DNA of 64,000 nt from Proteobacteria bacterium UBA2363 (lineage in GTDB: Bacteria; Pseudomonadota; Gammaproteobacteria; Xanthomonadales; UBA2363): positions 110,034 through 174,033 of the forward strand of contig DDTN01000022.1 of the NCBI GenBank assembly GCA_002344355.1, read 5' to 3'. The translations under genes and the position numbers were made by a program. The notes beneath the pieces are model-generated. The model saw only the letters and a program-made list of their open reading frames with translations, had not been told where the DNA came from and made no database searches. Position 1 is the stretch's first letter, and the number at the start of each line of letters is the position of its first letter. This document shows, piece after piece, positions 1 through 8,630 of this stretch.

Positions 1-510
1 AACACCGACCTGGAGTCCTGCGAGGGCCTGGCGGGCCTGCCCGACGACGGCTTCGACATCGTCCTGATGGCCGAGATCATCGAGCACCTGACCTTCAATC
101 CCGTGCCGCTGTGGCGACAGATCCACCGGCTGCTGGCGCCTCGCGGCAGGATCGTCGTGACCACCCCGAACTACTACGCGTGGAACGGGCGTGCCTGGGA
201 CCTGGGCAGGTTCCTGCGCGGCTTCGGTGGCGGCATCACGGTCGACGAGATCGTCAACACGCGCACCTACGGCCATCATTGGCGCGAGTTCTCCAGGCGC
301 GAACTGATCCGCTACTTCTGCCTGCTTTCGCCGGACTTCAACACGGTCAAGGCGACGACCATGCGTGACTACTATCCGCCGCACCACAGTCGAAGCCGGC
401 GTGCGCTGGGCCGGCTGTTGGAACGGGTGGCGGGACTTCGCCCGAACCTGCACCTGGAAGTCGAACTGAGCGAGAAGCGCCGGGGGATCGTGATCGAGCC
501 GGGCTGGTAG
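1..510 (+). CDS. SAM-dependent methyltransferase, C-terminal part
   Basis: The frame is open from the first base, so the start lies outside the window; 169 residues and the stop are present. The visible part looks like the second half of a class I (Rossmann) methyltransferase: an acidic strand with FDIVLMAEIIEHL near residues 18-30, then LLAPRGRIVVTTPN, the usual 'leader puts out result' strand of Methyltransf_11/23-type enzymes. The N-terminal SAM-binding glycine motif is not visible. The downstream gene on the other strand is a decayed membrane protein, so the two ends converge. Such enzymes often sit in glycan or lipid gene clusters, but the substrate cannot be told from this fragment. Confidence 0.8.
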   Translation, partial: NTDLESCEGLAGLPDDGFDIVLMAEIIEHLTFNPVPLWRQIHRLLAPRGRIVVTTPNYYAWNGRAWDLGRFLRGFGGGITVDEIVNTRTYGHHWREFSRRELIRYFCLLSPDFNTVKATTMRDYYPPHHSRSRRALGRLLERVAGLRPNLHLEVELSEKRRGIVIEPGW

Positions 511-584
511 CGGAGCGCATCGACGGACGCGGGTCATGGATCGCGCATCGTCCCGCCCCCTTGTCCCGACCCGCATTAGGATGG

Positions 585-1801
585 TCAGCGGGCGCCGACC
601 GCGGGTGACAGATCGGGCAGGGCCAGCGGATGCCGGATGCGCCCACTGGTATCGGACAGCACCAGCCCCCTCGGTTCGTGGCCGCCCCTGGCGTAACCCC
701 GGTAGCGCCCCTTGGCCTCAGGTCCCACCCTGACCAGCACTCCGACCGCTCGCTGGCCAACGTCAAGCACCAGCAGTCGCTCCGGCGGGCTCGTCGTGTC
801 AGCCCGCACTGTCACTTCCAGGTACAGCGTCGGTACCGGGTCGAGCCGGTTGGCAACGAAACGCGTGACCACGAGCTGGACATCGACCTTAGACGAGTGT
901 CTCGTGTTCCCTTTACGGGCTGTCCGAGCAGACGCGTTTCCGGCCATGAGAAACATCTAGATGCCCGCGGCCCGGACAACAGGAAGGGCGGCTTCAATGT
1001 GCTCGACATAGCCCTCACCGTATCGGGAGCGTCCCGATTCCAGATGACCCACCGCGATCCCGACCGAGTCGACGCGCAGTCCGTCGCGAACAAGTTCACC
1101 CCAGATCCGGTAGCCCTCCGAGGTCGCAACACCCATGGCGGGCGTCGATGCTGTCGCGACGGCGACGGCCGCCGTCAAGGACCGGTGCAGCACCCGCGGG
1201 CTGCCGAGCAGCACCAAGAACCCGCCCAGCCAGAGCAGGCAGGACCACGGCAGGTGGCGATTGGCGAATACCTGGTCCGGGTGGTCATGGAAGTAGTCGA
1301 GCCGGCCCAGAACAACGATACCCGCGACACCCACGCCGAACCAGGCCAGGGCGAGTCCGGCAAGCCGAGGCGCGTCTGGATCGTCCGATCGCGCCAGGTG
1401 GTGAAGGTCGCCCAGAGCAGGGTGGCGAGGGCGAGCAGGCCCAGCGCCGTCGCGGGTCCGTGCTGCACGCGGATGTCGCCCGCGTACGCCCGGTAGCGCT
1501 GCGCGATAGGGTGGAAGATCGCCTGCAACCAGTTGGGCAACGACCGCCCCGCGTCAAGCAGATGCAGCTCCGCCACGCGCACCAGGCCCGGAAAGACCGG
1601 CCGGTGGCCGTTCTCCAGCGCCATGACACTGGCCGGAAACGCCTGCTCCATGCACGTCGGATACAGGCGTCACTGGTCCGCATGGATTTCCGTCCAGCCA
1701 TGCGTGGCTAGGGTCGACAGGCCCAGCAGCGCGAAGGCGACCGCCAGGGCGAGCAGGACCGTCGCGGCCGGGTGTGTCCGAAGGTGCGCGGTCAGGGTCA
1801 T
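585..1801 (-). pseudogene. Decayed multi-pass membrane protein (two stops, one frameshift)
   Basis: Three pieces read as one protein if lesions are bridged. ATG at 1801 opens a frame with a hydrophobic helix (ATVLLALAVAFALLGL) and meets TGA at 1672-1670. The same frame continues as RLYPTCMEQAFPASVMALE to about 1365, where a one-base shift is needed to reach a second helix (LALAWFGVGVAGIVVLG) in another frame. A third helix (SCLLWLGGFLVLLGS) follows, then an in-frame TAG at 959-957, after which protein-like sequence continues to a stop at 585. Each piece looks like natural protein with matching hydrophobicity, so one gene of roughly 400 residues broken by three lesions is the simplest reading. 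The family is not recognised; the neighbouring methyltransferase hints at cell-surface glycan work. Assembly or sequencing error is the alternative. Confidence 0.6.
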
Positions 1802-2106
1802 GCGTTGCGACGAATCGGGCGGGCAGGGTGCAGCCAGCCAAGGGGCGGTGTGGCTGGGGCGGTGGCCCGCCACGTCGACAGGGACGACGAGAGCGCGCCG
1901 GTCGACCCGCGGTACGCGTCAGGATTCCCCAGGGGAACCGTGGCGCCATCGGTGGAATGCTGCATTGACGCGAATGCCGCACGCGGGCGGACTATGCCTT
2001 TCGCATCGCCGCGGGGGCGAGCGCGGGATGGCGGACGCAGGGGCGGCACGAACGGCGTGCCGATCGACCTCGCTTGACATGCCCCGTCCTCCGGCGAGCG
2101 GCGTGC
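1802..2106. other. Intergenic stretch, no gene seen
   Basis: This 305-base gap lies between the start of the decayed gene and the end of the DUF4105 gene, both on the minus strand. No open frame here looks like protein. The only structure I see is a 6-bp hairpin with arms at 2045-2050 and 2056-2061, 46 bases past the DUF4105 stop, which could help end transcription of the miaB-to-DUF4105 cluster. Confidence 0.4.
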
Positions 2107-3375
2107 TCACCGCTCGATCGCGCGCCCGCCATTCGCATCGGGCTGGTCGGGCGCGTGCGCGAACCGCCGCCAAGCCACGAACCAGGCTACCTGCAGCGGC
2201 ACCAGCAGCAGGGCCCAGTGCAGGTTGGCCTGCGCGAACACCTGGGGCAGGGCCTTGGCGGCCAGGCCGAGCAGGGCCGAGACCAGGACCAGCCAGGCCA
2301 GGGCGCGGGCCGCCAGGCCCGCCGGGCGGCCGGCGGCCGCCTGTCGCCACCAGGGCCAGGCCAGCAGCAGGGACAACGGGCTGAGCAGGAACAGGTTCTC
2401 GTTGCCGTGCGCGGCGACGTGGTCGGTCACCGTCCACAGCAGCAGCAGGACCAGGCCGGCGAGTCCCGCCAGCAGGTGCCAGGTGCCGCCGGCCACGGCC
2501 AGGCCGCGCCGCCAGCGCCCCGATCCGGCCGCCGCGCGTCGCGAGCCGGACAGCACCAGGACGGCCAGCGCGATGCCGGCCAGGGCGTAGGGCAGGCGAC
2601 GATCGGCCGGCAGCAGCGGCGGCGGCGGCACGGTGCCGGCGTACCAGGTTCGCTCGCCCGCGACCAGGGGGCGGCCGTCGGCCAGCACGACGGCAGGCAG
2701 GTACTGGCGCAGTATCCCGGGGATGAACATCTCCTCCCAGAAGCTCAGCCGACGGTCGGCGTCGGGTCCCAGGCCGAGGTCGATCACGGTGGCCAGCCAG
2801 GGGCTGCCCTGCGCCAGGCGCATGGCGTGCATGCGGTAGGTGAAGCCGCGCGAGCGGCCGGCGGTCTGCCGGCGCAGCTCGCCCTCCACGGCGCGGTCGA
2901 TGGCGTCGCGGATGCGCGTCGAGCAGTTGGCGCGGAAGTACTCGTACAGGTAGTCGCGGTTTTCCGGGCGCACCGCCTCGGCCAGTTCGGCGCGCAGCCG
3001 TGCCGACTGCACCGCGTCCAGCGCCAGCGCCTGCAGCACCACCGACCGGCCCTCCTCCCGGTAGCCGTCAAGGTCGAGCGGCGCCGGCAGGGCCAGGGCC
3101 TGGTAGAGCATCCGGCCCATCGCGAAGCGGCGCAGGAAGCCGGGCTGGTCGAAGTCGAAGTAGCCGAAGTTGTAGGACACCCCGTCCGGCCCCCCGACCA
3201 GCAGGGCGTTGTGGCCGAAACGCTGCCAGTAGATCTCGCCGGGCGCCATGGTGGCCAGCTCGATCGTGGTCGCCGGGGACCCTCCGGGCGCCGGCCCGGG
3301 GTCCACCGCGGGCGCCTGCGCGACGGCGGCCGTGGCCGCCAGCAGGGCGGCCAGGCCGCACAGCAGGCGCCGCAT
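2107..3375 (-). CDS. DUF4105 (Lnb-like) integral membrane protein at the lnt position
   Basis: 422 residues. A signal peptide (cleavage near AVA|Q, residue 19) is followed by a periplasmic domain of about 240 residues with the DUF4105 hallmarks: FGHNALLV (His55) and RANCSTRIRDAI (Cys151). Five predicted membrane helices follow (about 261-277, 290-315, 327-342, 357-373, 385-402), with HGNENL at 323-328 between helices 2 and 3. DUF4105 is, as I recall, the N-terminal domain of Lnb, a lipoprotein N-acyltransferase described in Bacteroides that uses a Cys/His pair. The gene overlaps the corC stop by one base (TGATG) and closes a miaB-ybeZ-ybeY-corC cluster, the slot where gammaproteobacteria usually carry lnt. 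Family assignment is firm; the N-acylation role is inference. Other DUF4105 proteins have unknown roles. Confidence 0.82.
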   Translation of the reverse strand: MRRLLCGLAALLAATAAVAQAPAVDPGPAPGGSPATTIELATMAPGEIYWQRFGHNALLVGGPDGVSYNFGYFDFDQPGFLRRFAMGRMLYQALALPAPLDLDGYREEGRSVVLQALALDAVQSARLRAELAEAVRPENRDYLYEYFRANCSTRIRDAIDRAVEGELRRQTAGRSRGFTYRMHAMRLAQGSPWLATVIDLGLGPDADRRLSFWEEMFIPGILRQYLPAVVLADGRPLVAGERTWYAGTVPPPPLLPADRRLPYALAGIALAVLVLSGSRRAAAGSGRWRRGLAVAGGTWHLLAGLAGLVLLLLWTVTDHVAAHGNENLFLLSPLSLLLAWPWWRQAAAGRPAGLAARALAWLVLVSALLGLAAKALPQVFAQANLHWALLLVPLQVAWFVAWRRFAHAPDQPDANGGRAIER

Positions 3376-4220
3376 CAGGCCGGCGTGTCCAGGTGCAGCA
3401 GGTGGACGCGGCGGTCGTCGGCCTCCAGCACCTGGAAGCGGAAACCATCGACTTCGACATTGTCGCCGACCGCCGGCACCTGGCCGGCACTGGCGGTGAC
3501 CAGGCCGCCCAGGGTGTCGAAGTCCTCGTCGGGCAGGCTGGCGCCGAACCGGGCGTTGAACTCGGCGATCGGGGTCAGCGCGCTGACATGGAAGCCGTCG
3601 CCGTTGGCGCGGATCATCTCCTCGACGGCATCGTCGGCGTCGTGCTCGTCGTCGATCTCGCCGACGATCTCCTCGAGCACGTCCTCGATGGTGACCAGGC
3701 CGGCGACGCCACCGTACTCGTCGACGACGATCGCCATGTGGCTGCGCGTCGACTTGAACTCGCCGAGCAGCAGGTTCAGGCGCTTGCCCTCCGGGATCAG
3801 CACCGCCGGGCGCAGCAGCGGGCCGAGGGCGAAACCGGTGACGCCGGCGCGCACCGCCTTGAGCAGGTCCTTGGCGAGCAGGATGCCGACGATCTCGTCG
3901 CGGTCCTCGCCGTGCACCGGGAAGCGCGAGTGGCCGCTCTCGATGACGGTGTCGACGATGCTGTTGAAGTCGGCGTCGAGGGCGATCGAGACCACCTGGG
4001 CGCGCGGCACCATGACGTCGGCGACGCGCAGGTCGGTGACGCGCAGGGCGCCTTCGATCATCGCCAGGGTGTCGGCCTCGAGCAGGCCGTTGGCGCGGGC
4101 GGCGCGGAGCTCGTCGAGCAGCTCCTCGCGGGTTTGCAGTTCGCCACCGAGCAGGTGGCCGAGTCGTTCCAGCCAGGTGCGTGGGCTTGGCTGCGGACTA
4201 CTGGGAGGTTCGCCGTTCAT
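3375..4220 (-). CDS. corC: CorC/YbeX-type CBS-domain protein
   Basis: 281 residues, no membrane segment, so the soluble YbeX/CorC type rather than the DUF21 membrane type. Order: short N-terminal helix region, the family signature VMVPRAQVV at 69-77 opening CBS domain 1 (about 69-125), CBS domain 2 (about 135-190, DEYGGVAGLVTIEDVLEEIVGEI), and the CorC/HlyC transporter-associated domain (about 200-280). The family has been linked to Mg2+/Co2+ efflux and, with YbeY, to ribosome maturation. It lies 247 bases downstream of ybeY, separated by a G-rich repeat, and is coupled to the DUF4105 gene by a one-base overlap. Acidic runs (DDEHDADDAVEE) follow CBS2. Confidence 0.9.
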   Translation of the reverse strand: MNGEPPSSPQPSPRTWLERLGHLLGGELQTREELLDELRAARANGLLEADTLAMIEGALRVTDLRVADVMVPRAQVVSIALDADFNSIVDTVIESGHSRFPVHGEDRDEIVGILLAKDLLKAVRAGVTGFALGPLLRPAVLIPEGKRLNLLLGEFKSTRSHMAIVVDEYGGVAGLVTIEDVLEEIVGEIDDEHDADDAVEEMIRANGDGFHVSALTPIAEFNARFGASLPDEDFDTLGGLVTASAGQVPAVGDNVEVDGFRFQVLEADDRRVHLLHLDTPA

Positions 4221-4309
4221 GTAGCGGTGTATCGCGCTCGCAGGGGAGCGGGATGGCGAAGTCTAGCCGATTCCCGGGGTGGGGCGTTGAGTCCTTGTCG
4301 ATCAATGGC

Positions 4310-4445
4310 TTGGCTTTCGGGGCCGGGGCTCGGGATTCGGGAGCGGGGGCAAGGGACCGGGGGCCGGGGACAGGGGACGGGACCGGGACCGGGACCGGGA
4401 CACGGCGCTGGCGGGGGGGGGCAGGGAGCGGCAGCGCCGGCGGTA
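4310..4445. repeat. G-rich low-complexity repeat between ybeY and corC
   Basis: The plus strand is a run of imperfect GGGA(C/G)C-type units, with four clean tandem GGGACC copies near 4378-4401, then poly-G and mixed G runs to about 4445. It fills most of the 247-base gap between ybeY and corC. The many GGG tracts could form G-quadruplexes on the plus strand, which is the template strand for this operon. Related purine-rich units occur at 11731-11810 and 42965-43060. Confidence 0.7.
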
Positions 4446-4467
4446 GGGGACGGTGCGGGGCTGGCGT

Positions 4468-4953
4468 TCAGCGGGAGCGGTAAGGGTCGGCGATGCCCAG
4501 GCCGGCGAGGATCCGGGTCTCCAGTGCCTCCATGGCCGTCGCGGTCGCGGCGTCGTCGTGGCCGTGGCCGAGCAGGTGCAGGACGCCGTGCACGGTCAGG
4601 TGGGCATGGTGGTCGCGCAAGGGCTTGCCCTGCGCAGCGGCCTCGGCGGCGATCACCGGCGCGCACAGCACGATGTCGCCCAGCAGCGGCACGGGCACGC
4701 CCGGTGGCAACTCGGCGGGGAAGGACAGCACGTTGGTGGGACGGTCCTTGCCCCGGTACTGGCGGTTCAGCGCGCGGCCTTCGCCGGCATCGACCACGCG
4801 GATCGCCAGTTCGGCCGCATGGCGGTGGCCGGCGCCGGCCAGGGCGGCCGCGACCCAGCGCCGGAACGAGGCGGCGGCCGGCAGGCCGGCACGGGGCAGG
4901 CCATAGCCGACGTGGACCACCGGAACCACAGCATCGCGGCGCGCGGCGCTCAC
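4468..4953 (-). CDS. ybeY: Endoribonuclease YbeY
   Basis: 161 residues from a GTG start at 4953 that overlaps the ybeZ stop by 4 bases (GTGA); this coupling and family length decide the start. The zinc site HGVLHLLGHGH is at 122-132, with ligands His122, His126 and His132 in the spacing of the UPF0054 family; the usual YDH is GHGH here. The upstream RPTNVLSFP motif (71-79) is also typical. YbeY is a metal-dependent single-strand RNA endonuclease that acts in 16S rRNA 3'-end maturation and ribosome quality control. It sits in the conserved miaB-ybeZ-ybeY-corC order. Confidence 0.93.
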   Translation of the reverse strand: MSAARRDAVVPVVHVGYGLPRAGLPAAASFRRWVAAALAGAGHRHAAELAIRVVDAGEGRALNRQYRGKDRPTNVLSFPAELPPGVPVPLLGDIVLCAPVIAAEAAAQGKPLRDHHAHLTVHGVLHLLGHGHDDAATATAMEALETRILAGLGIADPYRSR

Positions 4954-5939
4954 GAACCGGCCACGGCGCGCTGGCCGGCCTCGTGGGCCTCGTAGGCGGT
5001 GACGATCTTGCGCACCAGCGGGTGCCGCACCACGTCCTTGCTGGTGAAGAAGGTGAACGAGATGCCGTCCACCGCCTTGAGGATCTCGATGGCCTGGCGC
5101 AGGCCCGAGGTCTGCTGGCGCGGCAGGTCGATCTGGGTGACGTCGCCGGTGACCACGGCGATCGAGCCGAAGCCGATCCGGGTCAGGAACATCTTCATCT
5201 GCTCGACCGTGGTGTTCTGCGCCTCGTCGAGGATCACGAAGGCGTCGTTGAGGGTGCGCCCGCGCATGAAGGCCAGCGGCGCGATCTCGATGACGCTGCG
5301 CTCGATCAGCTTGGCGACCCGCTCGAAGCCCAGCATCTCGTACAGGGCGTCGAACAGCGGCCGCAGGTAGGGGTCGATCTTCTGGCTGAGGTCGCCGGGC
5401 AAAAAGCCCAGGCGCTCGCCGGCCTCGACCGCCGGTCGGGTCAGCACCAGGCGCTGGACGCGGTTGTTCTCCAGCGCCTCGACCGCGCTGGCGACCGCCA
5501 GGTAGGTCTTGCCGGTGCCGGCGGGCCCGATGCCGAAGTTGACGTCGTGGCGGGCGATCGCGTGCAGGTAGCGCTGCTGGTTGGGGCCGCGGCCCTTGAC
5601 CACGCCGCGCTTGACCTTGATCACCACCTCGGGGAGGTCCTGCGCCACGGCCCCGGTCAGCGCCTCGACGCCGGCATCCTGGAGCTGGACGTTCAGGCGG
5701 GCCGGGGTCAGCGGCTGTCCGGCGGTGTCCTGGTACAGCTCGCGCAGCAGCCGCTCGGCGGTGCGCGCGCTGCCCGCCTCGCCGATCACCTGGAACAGGT
5801 TTCCGCGGTTGTTGATCTCGACGCCCAGGCGCAGCTCGACCTGGCGCAGGTGGGCGTCGAACGGGCCGCACAGGTTGGCCAGGCGCTCGCCGTCGTCCGG
5901 TTCCAGCGCGAACTGCCGTGTCTCCAGGGCGGCGCTCAT
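4950..5939 (-). CDS. ybeZ: PhoH-like ATPase YbeZ
   Basis: 329 residues. The PhoH domain carries Walker A GPAGTGKT at 138-145 and Walker B VILDEAQN at 235-242, with TGDVTQIDLP (sensor region) after it. The N-terminal ~100 residues match the KH-like extension of the PhoL/YbeZ branch. YbeZ is a cytoplasmic ATPase/predicted RNA helicase that partners with YbeY in rRNA processing. Start ATG at 5939 overlaps the miaB stop by 4 bases (ATGA) and the stop overlaps ybeY by 4, so the three are translationally coupled. Confidence 0.94.
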   Translation of the reverse strand: MSAALETRQFALEPDDGERLANLCGPFDAHLRQVELRLGVEINNRGNLFQVIGEAGSARTAERLLRELYQDTAGQPLTPARLNVQLQDAGVEALTGAVAQDLPEVVIKVKRGVVKGRGPNQQRYLHAIARHDVNFGIGPAGTGKTYLAVASAVEALENNRVQRLVLTRPAVEAGERLGFLPGDLSQKIDPYLRPLFDALYEMLGFERVAKLIERSVIEIAPLAFMRGRTLNDAFVILDEAQNTTVEQMKMFLTRIGFGSIAVVTGDVTQIDLPRQQTSGLRQAIEILKAVDGISFTFFTSKDVVRHPLVRKIVTAYEAHEAGQRAVAGS

Positions 5940-7276
5940 GCGGCGCGCGCGCCGTCGGTGACCACGCGGCCGCGCAGGGAGTTGCTGCGGGTGTCGGTGA
6001 TCTCGACATCCACGAACTGCCCGACCAGGCGCGCCGGGCCGGCGAAGTTGACGAAGCGCATGTTCTCGGTGCGCCCGGTCAGCTCGCTGGCGTCCTTGCG
6101 GCTGGGCCCCTCGACCAGCACCGTCTGCACGGTGCCGACCATGGCCCGGGCGATGCGCGCGGCGTTGTCGTTGATCGCCGCCTGCAGGCGCGCCAGGCGC
6201 GCCGACTTGGTGGCGGCGTCGACGTCGTCGGGCAGGCTGGCGGCCGGCGTGCCGGGACGGCGCGAGTAGACGAACGAGAAGCTCTGGTCGAAGCCGACGT
6301 CCTCGATCAGCCTCATGGTCGCCTCGAAGTCGCGATCGGTCTCGCCCGGGAAGCCGACGATGAAGTCGGTGCTGATCGAGATCCCCGGCCGCGCCTCGCG
6401 CAGGCGGCGGATCTTCGCCTTGTACTCCAGGGCGGTGTGGCCGCGCTTCATGGCCGCCAGGATGCGGTCGGACCCGGACTGCACGGGCAGGTGCAGGTAG
6501 CCGGCCAGCTCGGGCACCTCGGCATAGGCCTGCACCAGGCGGTCGGTGAACTCGACCGGGTGCGAGGTGGTGAAGCGCACCCGGCCGATGCCCGGCACCT
6601 TTGCCACCGCCCGGATCAGCAGGGCCAGGTCGGCGGGTTCGCCGTCGGCCATCGGCCCGGCGTAGGCGTTGACGTTCTGGCCCAGCAGGGTGACCTCGCG
6701 CACGCCCTGCCCGGCCAGGCCACGGACCTCGGCGATCACGTCGTCGAACGGCCGGCTGACCTCCTCGCCGCGGGTGTAGGGCACCACGCAGAAGGTGCAG
6801 TACTTGGAACAGCCCTCCATCACCGAGACGAAGGCGGTCGGGCCCTCGGCGCGCGCCTGCGGCAGGCGGTCGAACTTCTCGACCTCCGGGAACGAGATGT
6901 CGACCTGGGAACGGCCGCTGCCGCGCCGGGCCTCGATCATCTCCGGCAGGCGGTGCAGGGTCTGCGGCCCGAACACCAGGTCGACGAACGGCGCGCGCGC
7001 CAGCAGCGCCTCGCCCTCCTGGCTGGCCACGCAGCCGCCGACCCCGATGATCAGGTCCGGCCGCGCCTGCTTGAGCAGGCGCCAGCGGCCGAGCTGCGAG
7101 AACACCTTTTCCTGGGCCTTCTCGCGGATCGAGCAGGTGTTGATGAGCACGACGTCGGCCTCGGTCTCGTCCTGGGTGAGGTCCAGGCCGTGCGAGGCGG
7201 CGAGCACGTCCGCCATCTTCGCGGAGTCGTACTCGTTCATCTGGCAGCCGTGGGTCTTGACGTAAAGCTTTGCCAT
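5936..7276 (-). CDS. miaB: tRNA-2-methylthio-N6-dimethylallyladenosine synthase MiaB
   Basis: 446 residues. The start MAKLYVKTHGCQMN at 7276 was chosen over an upstream in-frame ATG (7315) because it matches the family N-terminus. The UPF0004 domain holds Cys11, Cys48 and Cys82, which bind the auxiliary 4Fe-4S cluster. The radical-SAM triad is CSKYCTFC (Cys156, 160, 163), and a C-terminal TRAM domain covers about 378-440. MiaB adds a methylthio group to i6A37 in tRNAs that read UNN codons. It heads the cluster and is divergent from the transglycosylase gene, with 169 bases between them for promoters. Confidence 0.96.
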   Translation of the reverse strand: MAKLYVKTHGCQMNEYDSAKMADVLAASHGLDLTQDETEADVVLINTCSIREKAQEKVFSQLGRWRLLKQARPDLIIGVGGCVASQEGEALLARAPFVDLVFGPQTLHRLPEMIEARRGSGRSQVDISFPEVEKFDRLPQARAEGPTAFVSVMEGCSKYCTFCVVPYTRGEEVSRPFDDVIAEVRGLAGQGVREVTLLGQNVNAYAGPMADGEPADLALLIRAVAKVPGIGRVRFTTSHPVEFTDRLVQAYAEVPELAGYLHLPVQSGSDRILAAMKRGHTALEYKAKIRRLREARPGISISTDFIVGFPGETDRDFEATMRLIEDVGFDQSFSFVYSRRPGTPAASLPDDVDAATKSARLARLQAAINDNAARIARAMVGTVQTVLVEGPSRKDASELTGRTENMRFVNFAGPARLVGQFVDVEITDTRSNSLRGRVVTDGARAA

Positions 7277-7445
7277 GTAACGGAATTCGCTGGAGTTGGG
7301 CGGGCCGGCCGGCACCGGGGCAGGGCCCGCGCGGTGTGACCGGCGTCCGCTTTGCCGGGGCCGAAAACCTGAACGGGGCTGCCAGTTTACGCGCGAAAGC
7401 TTTTGCCGGAAACTAAGCGCCCACCGCGCGCTCGAAGAGGGGACG

Positions 7446-8342
7446 ATGCGCCCGCTGTCCGTATCCCCGCTGCTGCTGGCCGGCCTGCTCCTCTGCGGGG
7501 CCGGCGCGCCCGTGGCCGCTGGCGAGAACGTGCTGTGGCGCTGCCAGGACGGTCAGGGCAACCTGGCCTTCACCAACACCCGCGCCGGCTACACCGGCTG
7601 CACCGAGGTCGGCCGCTATCCGGCCGCGCGCGCCGCGCCCGCCGGGCCCAGCGCCAGCGTCCAGGCCCTGGCGCCCAGGCCGGCACCGCCGCCCGAGGCG
7701 GCCGGGGCGACCATCAGCGCCAGTCCCGGCCGGCGCGCCAGCCGCCAGCAGGGCGCGGTGTACCGCTTCCAGCGCGACGGCGTGGTCCATTACACCAATG
7801 TCCGCCCGGCCAGCGGCGCCGAAGTGGTGTTCACCTATGCCATCGAGGCCTGCATCGCCTGCCAGGTCGCGTCATCGGTCGACTGGCATTCGGTGGCCCT
7901 GCGCCTGACCGAATACGGCCAGGAGATCGCCCGGGCCGCCAACCTGCATGGCGTCGACGAGGCGCTGGTCCGTGCGGTGATCCATGCCGAGTCGGCGTTC
8001 CGGTCCAATGCGCTGTCGCACGCCGGCGCCCAGGGACTGATGCAGCTGATGCCGGCCACCGCCGCCCGCTTCGGCGTCGGCGACGTCTACGACCCGGGGC
8101 AGAACATCGCCGGCGGCGTCGAGTACCTGGCCTGGCTGCTGCGCCGCTTCGACGGCGACATCCGCCTGGCCACCGCCGGCTACAACGCCGGCGAGGGCGC
8201 CGTCGACCGCCACGGCGGCATCCCGCCGTTCGCCGAGACCCAGGTCTACGTCGAGCGCGTCGGCATCCTGCACGAGCGCTACCGTGCCGCCCTGGCGGCC
8301 ACGGCTTCCGCCGCGCCCCTGGGCGTCGGCGCCAGCCCCTAG
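7446..8342 (+). CDS. Exported lytic transglycosylase with DUF4124-like repeats
   Basis: 298 residues with a signal peptide (hydrophobic 5-22). Two DUF4124-like segments, VLWRCQDGQGNLAFTN (29-44) and VYRFQRDGVVHYTNV (105-119), flank an Ala/Pro-rich linker. The C-terminal SLT domain (about 150-285) has the catalytic Glu182 in HAESAF, then GAQGLMQLMPATA and TAGYNAGEGAVDRHGGIPPF, the signature of Slt70-like enzymes that cleave peptidoglycan to 1,6-anhydro-MurNAc. ATG 7446 is preceded by a purine-rich AGAGGGGA ribosome site. It should act in the periplasm or outer membrane. Divergent from miaB; a strong hairpin lies downstream. Confidence 0.9.
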   Translation: MRPLSVSPLLLAGLLLCGAGAPVAAGENVLWRCQDGQGNLAFTNTRAGYTGCTEVGRYPAARAAPAGPSASVQALAPRPAPPPEAAGATISASPGRRASRQQGAVYRFQRDGVVHYTNVRPASGAEVVFTYAIEACIACQVASSVDWHSVALRLTEYGQEIARAANLHGVDEALVRAVIHAESAFRSNALSHAGAQGLMQLMPATAARFGVGDVYDPGQNIAGGVEYLAWLLRRFDGDIRLATAGYNAGEGAVDRHGGIPPFAETQVYVERVGILHERYRAALAATASAAPLGVGASP

Positions 8343-8468
8343 CGGCTTGTCGAAGAACGACCGTCCTGGTCGATTTTCAAGTCGCCCGTCCGACGCAGGT
8401 CCGGACGCGCCCCCGTCGAATCAACTTACGCACCTGCTTCGCCGAGCGGCCATCCATGGTCGCCGCCG

Positions 8469-8492
8469 GCAGGCTGTTTTTGAGCAGCCTGC
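8469..8492. repeat. Perfect 8-bp inverted repeat
   Basis: Arms GCAGGCTG (8469-8476) and CAGCCTGC (8485-8492) enclose the loop TTTTTGAG. It lies 127 bases past the transglycosylase stop. The T-rich loop is unusual against such high GC and suggests a mobile palindromic unit or a terminator relic. Confidence 0.55.
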
Positions 8493-8630
8493 TGGCAGGT
8501 TGCCGAACGACGTCCGTCCCGGGCGTCCACGGGGCTGTTCGTCCGGACCGGGTCGGGTCCTTGTCGCCGTCGTGCCCCGGCCATGTCCCAGGCCAGGGCA
8601 TCCTGGTGCGTTCCGGCACCGTGACGGAGC

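Noticed and set aside
3000..6269. 1089-codon plus-strand frame
   Set aside because: Shadow of corC, ybeY and ybeZ; no ribosome site or protein-like pattern, and it crosses the G-rich repeat.
7277..7315. Longer MiaB start at 7315
   Set aside because: The extra 13 residues (MPAGPPNSSEFRY) are not like the family, while MAKLYVKTHGCQMN is the standard N-terminus.
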